Origin: Acidimicrobiales bacterium
GTDB taxonomy: Bacteria; Actinomycetota; Acidimicrobiia; Acidimicrobiales; MedAcidi-G1
Length of the DNA: 64,000 nt
Direction of reading: 5' to 3'
Assembly: GCA_030748555.1 (NCBI GenBank)
Contig: JASMLT010000002.1
Coordinates: forward strand, 1 to 64,000
The notes under the pieces: model-generated
Seen by the model: the letters and a program-made list of their open reading frames with translations, nothing else
Database searches by the model: none
Told to the model about the DNA's origin: nothing
In this document: one piece after another, positions 38,368 through 48,146 of the stretch
Layout of the letters: each line of letters starts with the position of its first letter
Numbering within the stretch: position 1 is the stretch's first letter
Position numbers and translations under genes: made by a program

Positions 38368-39681
38368 TTACTCTATATAGCTATCTATGACGTCATGAAA
38401 GCGCCTGATTCTACTTTCCTGTTCAGATAAAAATCCGCCCCTATATCCTCTTGAACGCAGTCCAAGTTGTTGCATCACAGATACAGCTATGTCTTGGTCA
38501 GGTATTAGTCCCATCGACTGCTCTCCATATTGAATCACTTCTTGTAAATTGCTGGTATCCGTCAATTCAATATTTGTAGCTGAATCTGCGAGTTCTGTAT
38601 TTTTCGTGTAATACCAATGATCAAAAAAACACTTTTGAGGGTCTGATGGGTCTGGGCGCATGCGTTGCAGTAGAACGCCATCGGCGGAAAAAGTCAACGA
38701 ACAATTTGGGAATAAGTTGTAGTGGTGAGAGTCAGTTAATTGAGCATCACGTAAATTTGCATAATGGGAATGCCCTCTGCTAACTCCCAGTTCTCTCATT
38801 TTTTCCTGCAGAGCTAGTCTCACCTCGAAGACACGGTCGGTGAAATCTGCTGGGTCCAATTCCCAATATTCCATTCGCTCAGCTAGAGAATTTGGAAGAT
38901 CAGGGTTTGCTCCACGTAAAGTTCTTGAAGGCGTAGCTCCCATCATGATCATCCGATTGTGACCTTCAAGTGACATGTCGAATTGAGCGTATGCATAGTT
39001 CTCTTCATGTGAATCAGCAAGTTGAGGGTGAACTGTTGGCAGATGGTAAGACTCACAAAAGTTATCCTGCACGACTTTCCAATTGCAAGGAACTGTGGTG
39101 GATATTTTTAGCACCCGAGACCAATCATCAATTTCATATGCTGACCATTCATCCCATAAAGGTCCTAAAAAGTCTTTAAGTGATTGACAATCCGGATCCA
39201 AATTAATCCAGATGAAACCAGCAAAAATTTCGCAGGGAACTTCCATTAAAGTCAGTTCTTCACAAGGGTTGCCTTGAAGAAAGTCTTCGGGATCCTGTAC
39301 CGATAGAAGAGTTCCATCAAATGACCATTCCCAACTGTGGTAAGGACATCTAAACACTTCGGTGGTTCCCTTTGTATTATTGGTTAGACGTGAACCTCTG
39401 TGTTGACAAACGTTATAGAAGGCTCGGACCGATCCGTCTTCTTGACGTACCATGATGATCGATTCAACTCCTATTTCTTCAATCTGGTAATCACCTTTAA
39501 AAGGTATTTCACTAACTCGTCCAAGAAGTAACCAAACTTTGGTCCACATTTGGTTCCACTCTTTTTCATAAAACTCTGGAGATGTATACCTGAAACCCTC
39601 TAGCGCCAATTTTGAGACTTTCGGGTTTTCCCAGCCAGGAGCCAAATCATTAGGTGTATTTTTGTTTTTAGCAATCCTCAT
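38368..39681 (-). CDS. Rieske non-heme iron ring-hydroxylating oxygenase, alpha subunit (paralogue)
   Basis: CQHRGSRL...CPYHSWEW; DNFCESYHLPTVHPQ. Confidence 0.93.
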   Translation of the reverse strand: MRIAKNKNTPNDLAPGWENPKVSKLALEGFRYTSPEFYEKEWNQMWTKVWLLLGRVSEIPFKGDYQIEEIGVESIIMVRQEDGSVRAFYNVCQHRGSRLTNNTKGTTEVFRCPYHSWEWSFDGTLLSVQDPEDFLQGNPCEELTLMEVPCEIFAGFIWINLDPDCQSLKDFLGPLWDEWSAYEIDDWSRVLKISTTVPCNWKVVQDNFCESYHLPTVHPQLADSHEENYAYAQFDMSLEGHNRMIMMGATPSRTLRGANPDLPNSLAERMEYWELDPADFTDRVFEVRLALQEKMRELGVSRGHSHYANLRDAQLTDSHHYNLFPNCSLTFSADGVLLQRMRPDPSDPQKCFFDHWYYTKNTELADSATNIELTDTSNLQEVIQYGEQSMGLIPDQDIAVSVMQQLGLRSRGYRGGFLSEQESRIRRFHDVIDSYIE

Positions 39682-39785
39682 AGAGTCAACCCCCTACTCC
39701 CCCCAAAGGAACTCGTTAAACAATTATGCCACTTTGACGAGTTCTATATAGAGTCCGAAACATAAGCTCTTGATTGCCGAAATAT

Positions 39786-41093
39786 TTAAGTAGTTATCTC
39801 TTTTACAATCTTCTCGAGCCCGACAACGCGACTCGCTTTAAATAGAAGTGCGTCATTTTTACCTAGTTGCATCTCCTCAATTTCGTTTAAGACACTATCC
39901 AAGTCAACAACTCGAGGATCCTCGTAGAGTTTCGTTTCAACCGGTATCACTTCGATTCCTAGCTCTTCAGCATATTTTTTTACGTCTATGTGTGCCATAG
40001 AGGCTTTCTCTCCCAATTCGGCCATGAGACCTAAGAAGGCTATTTTTCTACCGTTGTATGGAAGTAGCGATAAAGAATCAAGAGCTGCTTTCATTGAAGT
40101 TGGGTTTGCGTTATATGTGTCGTTGATCACAGTTATTCCGTTAGAGCTAGTAACAATTTCCATTCTTAACGGCGACAGCTCGACGCAACTCAAGCCTTCT
40201 GCTACCGACTCGATTGGTACCCCGACCGCTAAACCTACGGCTGCAGCCGCCAATGCATTGGAAATCATATGCTGGCCAGCAGCATTCAATTTTATTTCAG
40301 ATCTACCCCATGGAGTCTCCATTGCAAATGATGGCTTCAAATTCTTATCAAATTTCACAGAAGAAGCTCGTACTTCACCTAGTTGACCAAATGTCAACTT
40401 TCTGGCTCGGGTTCTTGGAGACTGCCGTATCACTTCATCGACATCAGCATTCAGCACAGCGCACCCTTCCGAAGGAAGGCGTTCTAATATTTCCCCTTTT
40501 GTATTTGATATCGAATCAAGTGAACCGAATGCTTCAGTATGAGACTCGACGACACTGGTTATGACTCCAATATCTGGATACACAATTTCAGAAAGTTCTT
40601 GTATATCACCCTCTTTTCGGGCACCCATTTCAACTACCAGAAATGAAGATTCTTCTGGGGTGTTTAAGAGTGTTAAAGGAACGCCTATCTCATTGTTGTA
40701 AGAATTGAGGCTCGCATGACCCTCCCCTTGCTGACTTAGAACAGCGTTTGTCATGTCTTTAACTGAAGTCTTACCTACAGATCCAGTTATACCTACAACT
40801 GGAACATGGAATGAAAAACGTGCCGACTTGCCGAGTTGCGTCAAAGCAGTTGCGGTGTTTTCGACACGTATAGATGTTCCTTCTTTTGGCTCTTGTTGGG
40901 TCAGATATGCTGCAGCACCTAACGAAATGGCTTCATCTATATAAGCGTGACCGTCCCTTTCTGAAATCAGTGGCACAAAAAGACATCCTGGTGTTACTTT
41001 TCGAGAATCTTGTGTTGCCCCTTGTATTACTTTCTCATCACCGTTTAGTTCACCCGAAGTGACGTGTGCTACCTGTGAGGTGGTGAATTGCAT
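39786..41093 (-). CDS. murF: UDP-N-acetylmuramoyl-tripeptide--D-alanyl-D-alanine ligase
   Basis: GITGSVGKTSVKDM, EMGARKEGDIQEL, NDTYNANPTSMKAALD. Confidence 0.95.
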   Translation of the reverse strand: MQFTTSQVAHVTSGELNGDEKVIQGATQDSRKVTPGCLFVPLISERDGHAYIDEAISLGAAAYLTQQEPKEGTSIRVENTATALTQLGKSARFSFHVPVVGITGSVGKTSVKDMTNAVLSQQGEGHASLNSYNNEIGVPLTLLNTPEESSFLVVEMGARKEGDIQELSEIVYPDIGVITSVVESHTEAFGSLDSISNTKGEILERLPSEGCAVLNADVDEVIRQSPRTRARKLTFGQLGEVRASSVKFDKNLKPSFAMETPWGRSEIKLNAAGQHMISNALAAAAVGLAVGVPIESVAEGLSCVELSPLRMEIVTSSNGITVINDTYNANPTSMKAALDSLSLLPYNGRKIAFLGLMAELGEKASMAHIDVKKYAEELGIEVIPVETKLYEDPRVVDLDSVLNEIEEMQLGKNDALLFKASRVVGLEKIVKEITT

Positions 41094-41226
41094 ATTTACA
41101 TTCTTTCAGCAGTAAGTATGACAGTGGGGTCACTTTCAAATTGATTTTTATTGTTTTTGATATTTTATGTCTTCTTACACATATCAGTGCCATCACCTCA
41201 ACCTTTTCTTCTCCTAACATGTCAAA

Positions 41227-42309
41227 ATGGACTCAAAGCGCTGTCTTCTTGTTTTATTTGGTGGTCGTAGCGCTGAACACGATGTCTCGTGTGTGTCAGC
41301 CCGTCATGTGATTGAAGCCGCTGACCCTGAACACTATGAAGTCATACCGGTGGGTATAGACAAGAACGGAGATTGGCATCTTGCTGAAAAAGCTATTGAG
41401 GATCTTAAAAGTAACGAACTCCAAGAAAGGCTAGAACCGGCTGGTCCGGTGTGGAATCCCATAGTCGAGTTGCGGAAACTAAGTTCTGAGAAAAACCTTA
41501 TTGTTTTCCCGCTGTTGCATGGCCCACTAGGTGAAGATGGGACTATCCAAGGACTGCTCGAAGTAATAGATGTGCCGTACATAGGTAGTGGAGTTTTAGG
41601 TTCCGCTTTAGCTATGGATAAAATCGCCACAAAAGAAATCCTGACCCATCACAACATTCCACAAGCGCTTTATCGAAGTGTGCACTCCAAACTATTTGAA
41701 GATTTAGATAACGAAGGCATGCAATCAATGCTTTCTAGATTATTTAATGAACTCGGGCCAGTAGTTTTTGTCAAGCCCGCAAATTTAGGTTCATCAATAG
41801 GAGTCTCTAGAGCCAGCGACCTTGATTCATTAAAAAAAGCTCTCGAAAAAGCTTTCGCTTATGACGAATGGGTGATTGTCGAAGAAGCCATAGAAGGAAG
41901 AGAGATTGAGCTATCAGTTCTAGGTGATCTAGTTCCTCAAGTCTCACCCCCAGGTGAGATAAAACCTATGGGTGATTTTTATGATTACGCTGAGAAATAT
42001 CAAAATGACAGTGCTGAATTGATTGACGAACCGGATATTGAGGCACACCTAGTCGTAAACCTGCAACAAATAGCAGCCCGAGTTTTTTTAGCATTGCGTT
42101 GCTCTGGAATGGCAAGAGTAGATTTTTTCCTTCATCCTGAAAGGGGTCCAATACTCAACGAAGTTAATACCATTCCAGGTTTTACACCTATATCTATGTA
42201 CCCGAGGCTCTGGCAAAACGCTGGACTTTCTTACTCAGGACTGGTGGATCGTCTTGCAGATATCGCAATGGAAAGGTTTTCACGAAAGCGTCGCAACACC
42301 GTCATTTAG
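41227..42309 (+). CDS. ddl: D-alanine--D-alanine ligase
   Basis: LFGGRSAEHDVSCVSA, VFPLLHGPLGEDGTIQGLLE, KPANLGSSIGV, EVNTIPGFT. Confidence 0.97.
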   Translation: MDSKRCLLVLFGGRSAEHDVSCVSARHVIEAADPEHYEVIPVGIDKNGDWHLAEKAIEDLKSNELQERLEPAGPVWNPIVELRKLSSEKNLIVFPLLHGPLGEDGTIQGLLEVIDVPYIGSGVLGSALAMDKIATKEILTHHNIPQALYRSVHSKLFEDLDNEGMQSMLSRLFNELGPVVFVKPANLGSSIGVSRASDLDSLKKALEKAFAYDEWVIVEEAIEGREIELSVLGDLVPQVSPPGEIKPMGDFYDYAEKYQNDSAELIDEPDIEAHLVVNLQQIAARVFLALRCSGMARVDFFLHPERGPILNEVNTIPGFTPISMYPRLWQNAGLSYSGLVDRLADIAMERFSRKRRNTVI

Positions 42310-42919
42310 ACTGCATGTAATCAGGGTCTAAAGAAACTCTTAAGAATCTAATCAGTTCACGCCGTCTTACCGTCACAGGGCGTAACGCTTGTTCGATGCC
42401 GGCTGCTCTCAACACTTCGATTTCTGTTGCTAATCCCACAACAGTAGAGTAGGCACTTAAAATAACCAGCCTTGGATCAGTTCGGCGCATTCTTCCAACT
42501 TCCATCTCCGATTGCATCCAAAAAGTTGCTCTGTCCATAAGTGGAGTCATCAGTATTCTTAGTCTTTCTGAACCAGCAGACCCTGGTCTGCTTACCTCTC
42601 TCAAAAGACCGAGCAGTAGTGGTTCGCGTAGAGCAAGTCGAAAAATCATCCTTGCTAAGGCTTCAATTCTTTCCCATCCTTTTAAGTCACTATTTAGAAC
42701 TTCCTCAATTGAATTGATCAGATTCCCTGCCTCCCTCTCAACTACTGCATTTAATAAACCTTTTTTGGTTGTGAAGTGATAAAGGATGGTTTGCTTTCTT
42801 ACTCCTAAAGACTTTGCGACTACGTCAAGCGAAGTAGCATCGAAGCCCGATGTACTGAAGGATTCCAGCGCAGCATCAAGAATTTTTCCTTTTGTTCCAA
42901 ATTTTTCGTACTTTTCCAT
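42302..42919 (-). CDS. TetR/AcrR family transcriptional regulator
   Basis: ILDAALESFSTSGFDATSLDVVAKSLGVRKQTILYHFTTKKGLLNAV. Confidence 0.93.
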   Translation of the reverse strand: MEKYEKFGTKGKILDAALESFSTSGFDATSLDVVAKSLGVRKQTILYHFTTKKGLLNAVVEREAGNLINSIEEVLNSDLKGWERIEALARMIFRLALREPLLLGLLREVSRPGSAGSERLRILMTPLMDRATFWMQSEMEVGRMRRTDPRLVILSAYSTVVGLATEIEVLRAAGIEQALRPVTVRRRELIRFLRVSLDPDYMQSK

Positions 42920-42939
42920 CGGATACCGTTTCTTATTCC

Positions 42940-42974
42940 TTACCGTTTGGTAAGTTTAACTTACCAATTGGTAA
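42940..42974. promoter_or_regulatory. Dual palindromic operator (likely TetR binding sites)
   Basis: TTACCGTTTGGTAA-GTTTAAC-TTACCAATTGGTAA; box centres 21 bp apart, between divergent tetR and SDR-HAD starts. Confidence 0.82.
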
Positions 42975-42980
42975 ATAATA

Positions 42981-45302
42981 ATGATGATAAAGCAAAATTT
43001 ATCCGGAAAACGGATAGCTATTACCGGAGCAACGGGCTTTCTAGGTACTGCACTAGTCGAACGCTTGCTTAGCTCTATACCGGACTGCGAACTTCTTCTA
43101 CTCGTGCGCCCAGGCAGAAGAGGTGCAGAAAAGCGAGCAGAAAGAGAAATCCTTCGTAACGACGCGTTTAACAACCTTCGTGAAAAACTAGGAACCGATG
43201 GTTTTGACAAATTATGCAAAAAAAGAGTTAAAGCAATATCAGGAGATGTGGGCATAGACGGCCTAGGGCTCGATGAAGATGGATTAACCGAACTGGCCAA
43301 ATGTGACTTGTTTATTCATTCCGCTGCGGTAGTTAGTTTTGATTCACCTTTGGATCAAGCAGTTGAAGTCAATCTCCTTGGGCCAGTTCGTATCGCTCAA
43401 ATTCTAAACGAGCTCGCTCTTTCACCTCATCTTATTTCCATATCCACTTGTTATGTGGCGGGAAGCAGAAGAGGAGCCGCACCAGAAGAACCTGTAGATG
43501 CTAGTCCATTCTTTGTTGATGTTGATTGGAGAATTGAAGTCGACGCGGCGAGAAGAATACGGCAAGAAACGGAAACTGCTAGTCGTACGCCTGAACGTCT
43601 GGAAGAGTTTCGCAAAGAAGCCCGCGAAGAGCTAGGAGCTGCCGGTATTCCTGCGCTCGCATCAAAAACTGAACAATTACGTTCACGTTGGGTTGATGAC
43701 CGAATGGCAGAAGCAGGTCGTTCGCGGGCACATTCTCTGGGATTTCCAGATGCCTATGCGTACACGAAGGCATTAGGTGAAATTGCGCTCAGCGAAACAG
43801 CTCACACCATCCCAGTAAGTATTGTCAGGCCTTCAATTATTGAATCTGCCCTAGCCCAACCCTTTCCGGGCTGGATCAGAGGTTTCCGAATGGCCGAACC
43901 TGTCATTATTTCTTACGCAAGAGGACTATTGAAAGATTTTCCCGGAATCCCTGAAGGGACGATCGACGTCATACCTGTGGATCTGGTCACAGCTGCCATT
44001 TGTGCAGTTGCCGCAAGAGGCCCTGTTGAACAACCAGACATTGTTCAAATTGCATCAGGCAGTATCAACCCTCTCAGATACGGACACCTCTTTGATCTGG
44101 TTCGCGCATGGTTTACACTGCATCCTGTATACGACGAGATAGGTCAACCAATTGCAGTGCCAGGTTGGGATTTTCCCGGCATAAGTAAAGTCAGAAAGCA
44201 ACTTGAAAGAGGTCAAACCCTTTTAAACAAAACACAAAAAGCTTTTGACCAACTACCCATTAGAGGCTCTAGGGCTGACGTGATTGCAAAACTCGAAGAA
44301 CAACGTGATCAGATAGAAAAAGCTTTAGGTTACGTTGACCTGTATGGAGCTTACGTCGAATGTCAAGCTATCTATGGTCTTGAAAGCCTGTTGGAGCTTT
44401 GGGATTCTTTAGACGAAGAAGATAAAAACGATTTCTGTTTTGACCCTGAAATAATCGATTGGAATCAGTACGCGAACGAAATTCACCTACCCTCAGTAGT
44501 CAAAGCGGGCAGGGTTCCTATGAGTCCCCCTTCGAAAAAAGGACAAGACAGAGAAACACGTTTAAGAAGTCAGATTCTTTCGCCGGACCGCCACATCGCT
44601 GCTTTTGATTTAGAAAATACCCTTATTGCTTCAAACGTGGTCTCTTCTTTTGCGTGGCTTGCAAGCAGACGACTAAATACGACCGACCGCATTCGTCTAG
44701 TAGTAAAAACATTGGCAGAAGTACCCGGATTGCTTTCTTTGGACAAACAAGACCGAGGTGATTTCTTACGTCATTTCTACAGGCGCTATGAAGGGGCTCC
44801 GGTCTCTCAAATTTCTGAAGATTCCGCTGAACAATTTAGCGACCTTATACTTTCAAAATCCTTTCCTGAAGGTATCCGCAGAGTTAGGGAACACAGAAAT
44901 TTAGGACATAAAACTGTTCTAATAACTGGTGCTTTAGATTTCATAGTTGAACCACTCAAACCTCTTTTTGATGACATAATCTGCCCAAAACTCGGACGAG
45001 ATGGCGACTCTTACGATGGTCGACTAGTAGACGTGCCACCTACAGGAGAATCCAGATACCAAGCTTTAGCTGACTACGCAGCAGCCAATCAACTCGACTT
45101 GCGCGAATCAGTCGCTTACGCTGATTCTGCCAGCGACCTCCCCATGCTAGAAGCAGTTGGGTTTCCAGTCGCCGTTAACCCAGAGGTTCGCCTAGCTAGT
45201 ATCGCTAGAAAACGCGGGTGGCTTGTTGAAGATTTCGGCAAATCACCTGGTGTCAGCAATAAAATTTTACCTTTAGCCCCCCATAGAGGTGGTAGGACAT
45301 GA
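42981..45302 (+). CDS. Bifunctional protein: SDR/fatty acyl-CoA reductase-like domain + HAD-IB phosphatase-like domain
   Basis: ITGATGFLGTALVERLL, Male-sterility-like NAD domain; C-term AAFDLENTLIASNVVSSFAW, TGALDFIVEPLKPLFD, YADSASDLPMLEAVG. Confidence 0.87.
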   Translation: MMIKQNLSGKRIAITGATGFLGTALVERLLSSIPDCELLLLVRPGRRGAEKRAEREILRNDAFNNLREKLGTDGFDKLCKKRVKAISGDVGIDGLGLDEDGLTELAKCDLFIHSAAVVSFDSPLDQAVEVNLLGPVRIAQILNELALSPHLISISTCYVAGSRRGAAPEEPVDASPFFVDVDWRIEVDAARRIRQETETASRTPERLEEFRKEAREELGAAGIPALASKTEQLRSRWVDDRMAEAGRSRAHSLGFPDAYAYTKALGEIALSETAHTIPVSIVRPSIIESALAQPFPGWIRGFRMAEPVIISYARGLLKDFPGIPEGTIDVIPVDLVTAAICAVAARGPVEQPDIVQIASGSINPLRYGHLFDLVRAWFTLHPVYDEIGQPIAVPGWDFPGISKVRKQLERGQTLLNKTQKAFDQLPIRGSRADVIAKLEEQRDQIEKALGYVDLYGAYVECQAIYGLESLLELWDSLDEEDKNDFCFDPEIIDWNQYANEIHLPSVVKAGRVPMSPPSKKGQDRETRLRSQILSPDRHIAAFDLENTLIASNVVSSFAWLASRRLNTTDRIRLVVKTLAEVPGLLSLDKQDRGDFLRHFYRRYEGAPVSQISEDSAEQFSDLILSKSFPEGIRRVREHRNLGHKTVLITGALDFIVEPLKPLFDDIICPKLGRDGDSYDGRLVDVPPTGESRYQALADYAAANQLDLRESVAYADSASDLPMLEAVGFPVAVNPEVRLASIARKRGWLVEDFGKSPGVSNKILPLAPHRGGRT

Positions 45303-46519
45303 AGGCGCTTAGATTCAAAAGAAACATTCCGCGTTATGCGGCTGCCAAGATTGCCGGAAATATAATGCCTGGTTCTGGAGCAAGTTTTGGGCCTATAGAT
45401 CTAATTCAGGAGGAAAGCCCTGAAATACCCGGAAAAGATTGGGTAAAAGTCCGACCAAGACTTTCAGGAATCTGTGGTTCAGATCTAGCAACAGTAGACG
45501 GCAAATCAGCTCGATATTTTGAACCTCTTGTTTCCTTCCCTTTCACACCTGGACATGAGGTGGTCGGCAATCTTGACGACGACACTCGTGTCGTGCTTGA
45601 ACCAGTTCTGAGCTGTGCAAGTCGAAACATTTCGCCACCCTGCACTCCTTGCGGTGAGGGAAACATAGGAAACTGTGAAAATGTGACTCTTGGTGAAATA
45701 TCTTCTGGAATTCAAACCGGTTCATGTCATGACACAGGGGGAGGTTGGGCCACTGAATTTTATGCTCATCCCAGCCAATTGCATTCTGTGCCAGATGAAT
45801 TCTCTGATGAAGCAGCAGTAATGGTTGAACCAACCGCATGCGGAGTACATGCCGCTCTAGCAGCAGAACTCCCAAACGACGGAGTGGTTGCAATATTAGG
45901 AAGTGGAACTCTGGGACAAGTAACAATCTCGGCGCTACGACATTTCACAAACCCAAAAACGATTATCTCAACTGCACGCTACCCAGAGCAAAAGAGAGTA
46001 GCCGCCCAACTGGGATCTGACATTGTTGTAAACCCTGAAGAAATCCATCGTGCAGTTAGGAGAGCTTGTGGGACAAAAGCAATCGCAAATGTTTCAGAAA
46101 AGAGCCCCGACGGGCGTGTGGACCGTCTAACCGGTGGTGCAGATGTTGTAATCGACTGTGTCGGATCTTCAAAAAGCATCAGTGACGCTTTGTCAATAAC
46201 AAAGCCAAATGGAAGAATTGTCCTTGTTGGAATGCCTGCGACAGTCGAACTGGAACTAACCCCCCTTTGGCATCGCGAATTGCAATTAGTAGGTGCTTAC
46301 ACCTATGGAACCGAAAAACTTCCTGATGGGGAAGCAACAAGCACTTTTGACCTTGCCTTTGAACTAGTGAAAACCGCAAAACTTGAGGAACTTGTCTCAG
46401 CTTGCTACCCACTTGATGATTACCAAGAAGCCCTGAAACATGCTGCCAACGCAGGTGCAAGAGGGGCCTTCAAGATTGTTTTTGATCTTAGAGACGAACG
46501 GGAGCGAAATATCAAATGA
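45299..46519 (+). CDS. Zinc-dependent alcohol dehydrogenase (MDR family)
   Basis: RLSGICGSDLATVDG, FTPGHEVVG, VAILGSGTLGQVTI; ATGA overlap with upstream gene. Confidence 0.9.
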   Translation: MKALRFKRNIPRYAAAKIAGNIMPGSGASFGPIDLIQEESPEIPGKDWVKVRPRLSGICGSDLATVDGKSARYFEPLVSFPFTPGHEVVGNLDDDTRVVLEPVLSCASRNISPPCTPCGEGNIGNCENVTLGEISSGIQTGSCHDTGGGWATEFYAHPSQLHSVPDEFSDEAAVMVEPTACGVHAALAAELPNDGVVAILGSGTLGQVTISALRHFTNPKTIISTARYPEQKRVAAQLGSDIVVNPEEIHRAVRRACGTKAIANVSEKSPDGRVDRLTGGADVVIDCVGSSKSISDALSITKPNGRIVLVGMPATVELELTPLWHRELQLVGAYTYGTEKLPDGEATSTFDLAFELVKTAKLEELVSACYPLDDYQEALKHAANAGARGAFKIVFDLRDERERNIK

Positions 46520-48144
46520 ATAACGACAATAAAGAAACCTCACGCCCTTCCCCTAGACCAGGGTTCGTGTTGGATGTGGATAGAAACACTCCACCCATTG
46601 TTTTCCATCACGGGGAGAACTTTCGGTTAGAGAAACTTCCTGCTGGAAGATCACGGGTTGTGTATCCGTCTGAACCGCTAGAAGGACTTCAAGATCCAGA
46701 AGGTGCGATAAAGAACGCCCTTTTGAACCCACTCGGCGATTCAGATCCACTTCCCTCTCTTCTTAAACCGGGAATGAAACTAACGATTGCTTTTGACGAT
46801 ATTTCACTACCCCTTCCCCCTATGCGTAAGCCTGATATAAGACAGCGCATAATAGAAGCTGTACTCGACATGGCAGCAGAAGCAGGTGTAGACGATGTGC
46901 ACCTCATTGCTGCTCTTGCTTTACACAGAAGAATGACTGAAGATGAGCTTCGTCACGCAGTGGGAGATCGGGTCTATGATTCCTTTGCTCCGAGAGGATT
47001 GCTGTACAACCTTGATGCGGAAGACCCAGAAGGAATGGTCGTGCTTGGTGAGACCCCTCACGGGGAAGAAGTCCATTTCTGCCGCAGAGCTGCAGAAAGC
47101 GACCTGCTCATATATGTGAATATAAATCTAGTTTCCATGGACGGAGGACATAAAAGCACAGCAACTGGACTAGCTGGATACACAGGCCTGCGTCACCACC
47201 ACAACGTTCACACTCTAAGAAATTCAAAATCGATAATGGACAGAGAAAATTCTGCCCTACATGCCTCAAATTGGCGCATGGGAGACGTAATAAAAGATGC
47301 AGGGGTGAAAATTTTTCAAATAGAAACGACTGTAAACAACAATACTTTCGGACGGGAAGGCCCTCTCGCCCTTCTTCAAAAACGCGAATGGGAGTGGAAT
47401 ACCAGAGACAGGGGCCAGTTCATAGCCATGCAGCGCGGTTTAGATCTATTACCGGTTAAAGCGAAAAGACGTATTTTCGGAGGGTGGCAGTCACCCTATG
47501 AGTTGACTTCAGTCCAGGCGGGTGAAGTCGAGGCTGTGCATCAGAAAACTATTGAAAATGTATATGCCCAGCAACTCGTAACCGTTGAAGGCCAGACTGA
47601 CATACTTACGATGGGTCTCCCCTACATCTGTCCATACAACGTGAATTCAATAATGAACCCCATTCTGGTGATGTGTCTTGGGCTTGGGTATTTCTTTAAT
47701 CTCTACAAAGGGAAGCCTTTGGTTCGCGAAGGTGGAGTTCTCATAATGAGCCACCCAACACCTTGGGAGTTCCACCCTGTTCATCATCCTAGTTACATTG
47801 ATTTTTTCGAACAGGTCCTAACCGAAACTACCGATCCAATTGAAATTGAAAAAAGATACGAGAAGCAATTTGCAGAAGATGAATGGTACATCCATCTTTA
47901 TCGAAACTCTTACGCTTACCACGGAGTTCATCCGCTTTACATGTGGTATTGGGGTAGTCACGCAATGCAACATCTAGGAAGAATCATTATCGTTGGCGGT
48001 GACCAGAAAGCTGTTCGTCGTTTAGGTTTCCAATCTGCATCGACCCTTCAAGATGCACTCGAAATAGCTTCAGATGTCGTGGGTTCTCAACCAACCATCA
48101 CACATCTAAAAACCCCACCACTCGTCATGGCGGATGTGATCTAA
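46516..48144 (+). CDS. LarA-like (lactate racemase N-terminal domain/DUF2088) protein
   Basis: LTIAFDDISLPLPPMRKPDIRQRIIEAVLDMAAEAGVDDVHLIAALALHRRMTEDELRHAVG. Confidence 0.75.
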   Translation: MNNDNKETSRPSPRPGFVLDVDRNTPPIVFHHGENFRLEKLPAGRSRVVYPSEPLEGLQDPEGAIKNALLNPLGDSDPLPSLLKPGMKLTIAFDDISLPLPPMRKPDIRQRIIEAVLDMAAEAGVDDVHLIAALALHRRMTEDELRHAVGDRVYDSFAPRGLLYNLDAEDPEGMVVLGETPHGEEVHFCRRAAESDLLIYVNINLVSMDGGHKSTATGLAGYTGLRHHHNVHTLRNSKSIMDRENSALHASNWRMGDVIKDAGVKIFQIETTVNNNTFGREGPLALLQKREWEWNTRDRGQFIAMQRGLDLLPVKAKRRIFGGWQSPYELTSVQAGEVEAVHQKTIENVYAQQLVTVEGQTDILTMGLPYICPYNVNSIMNPILVMCLGLGYFFNLYKGKPLVREGGVLIMSHPTPWEFHPVHHPSYIDFFEQVLTETTDPIEIEKRYEKQFAEDEWYIHLYRNSYAYHGVHPLYMWYWGSHAMQHLGRIIIVGGDQKAVRRLGFQSASTLQDALEIASDVVGSQPTITHLKTPPLVMADVI

Positions 48145-48146
48145 AA

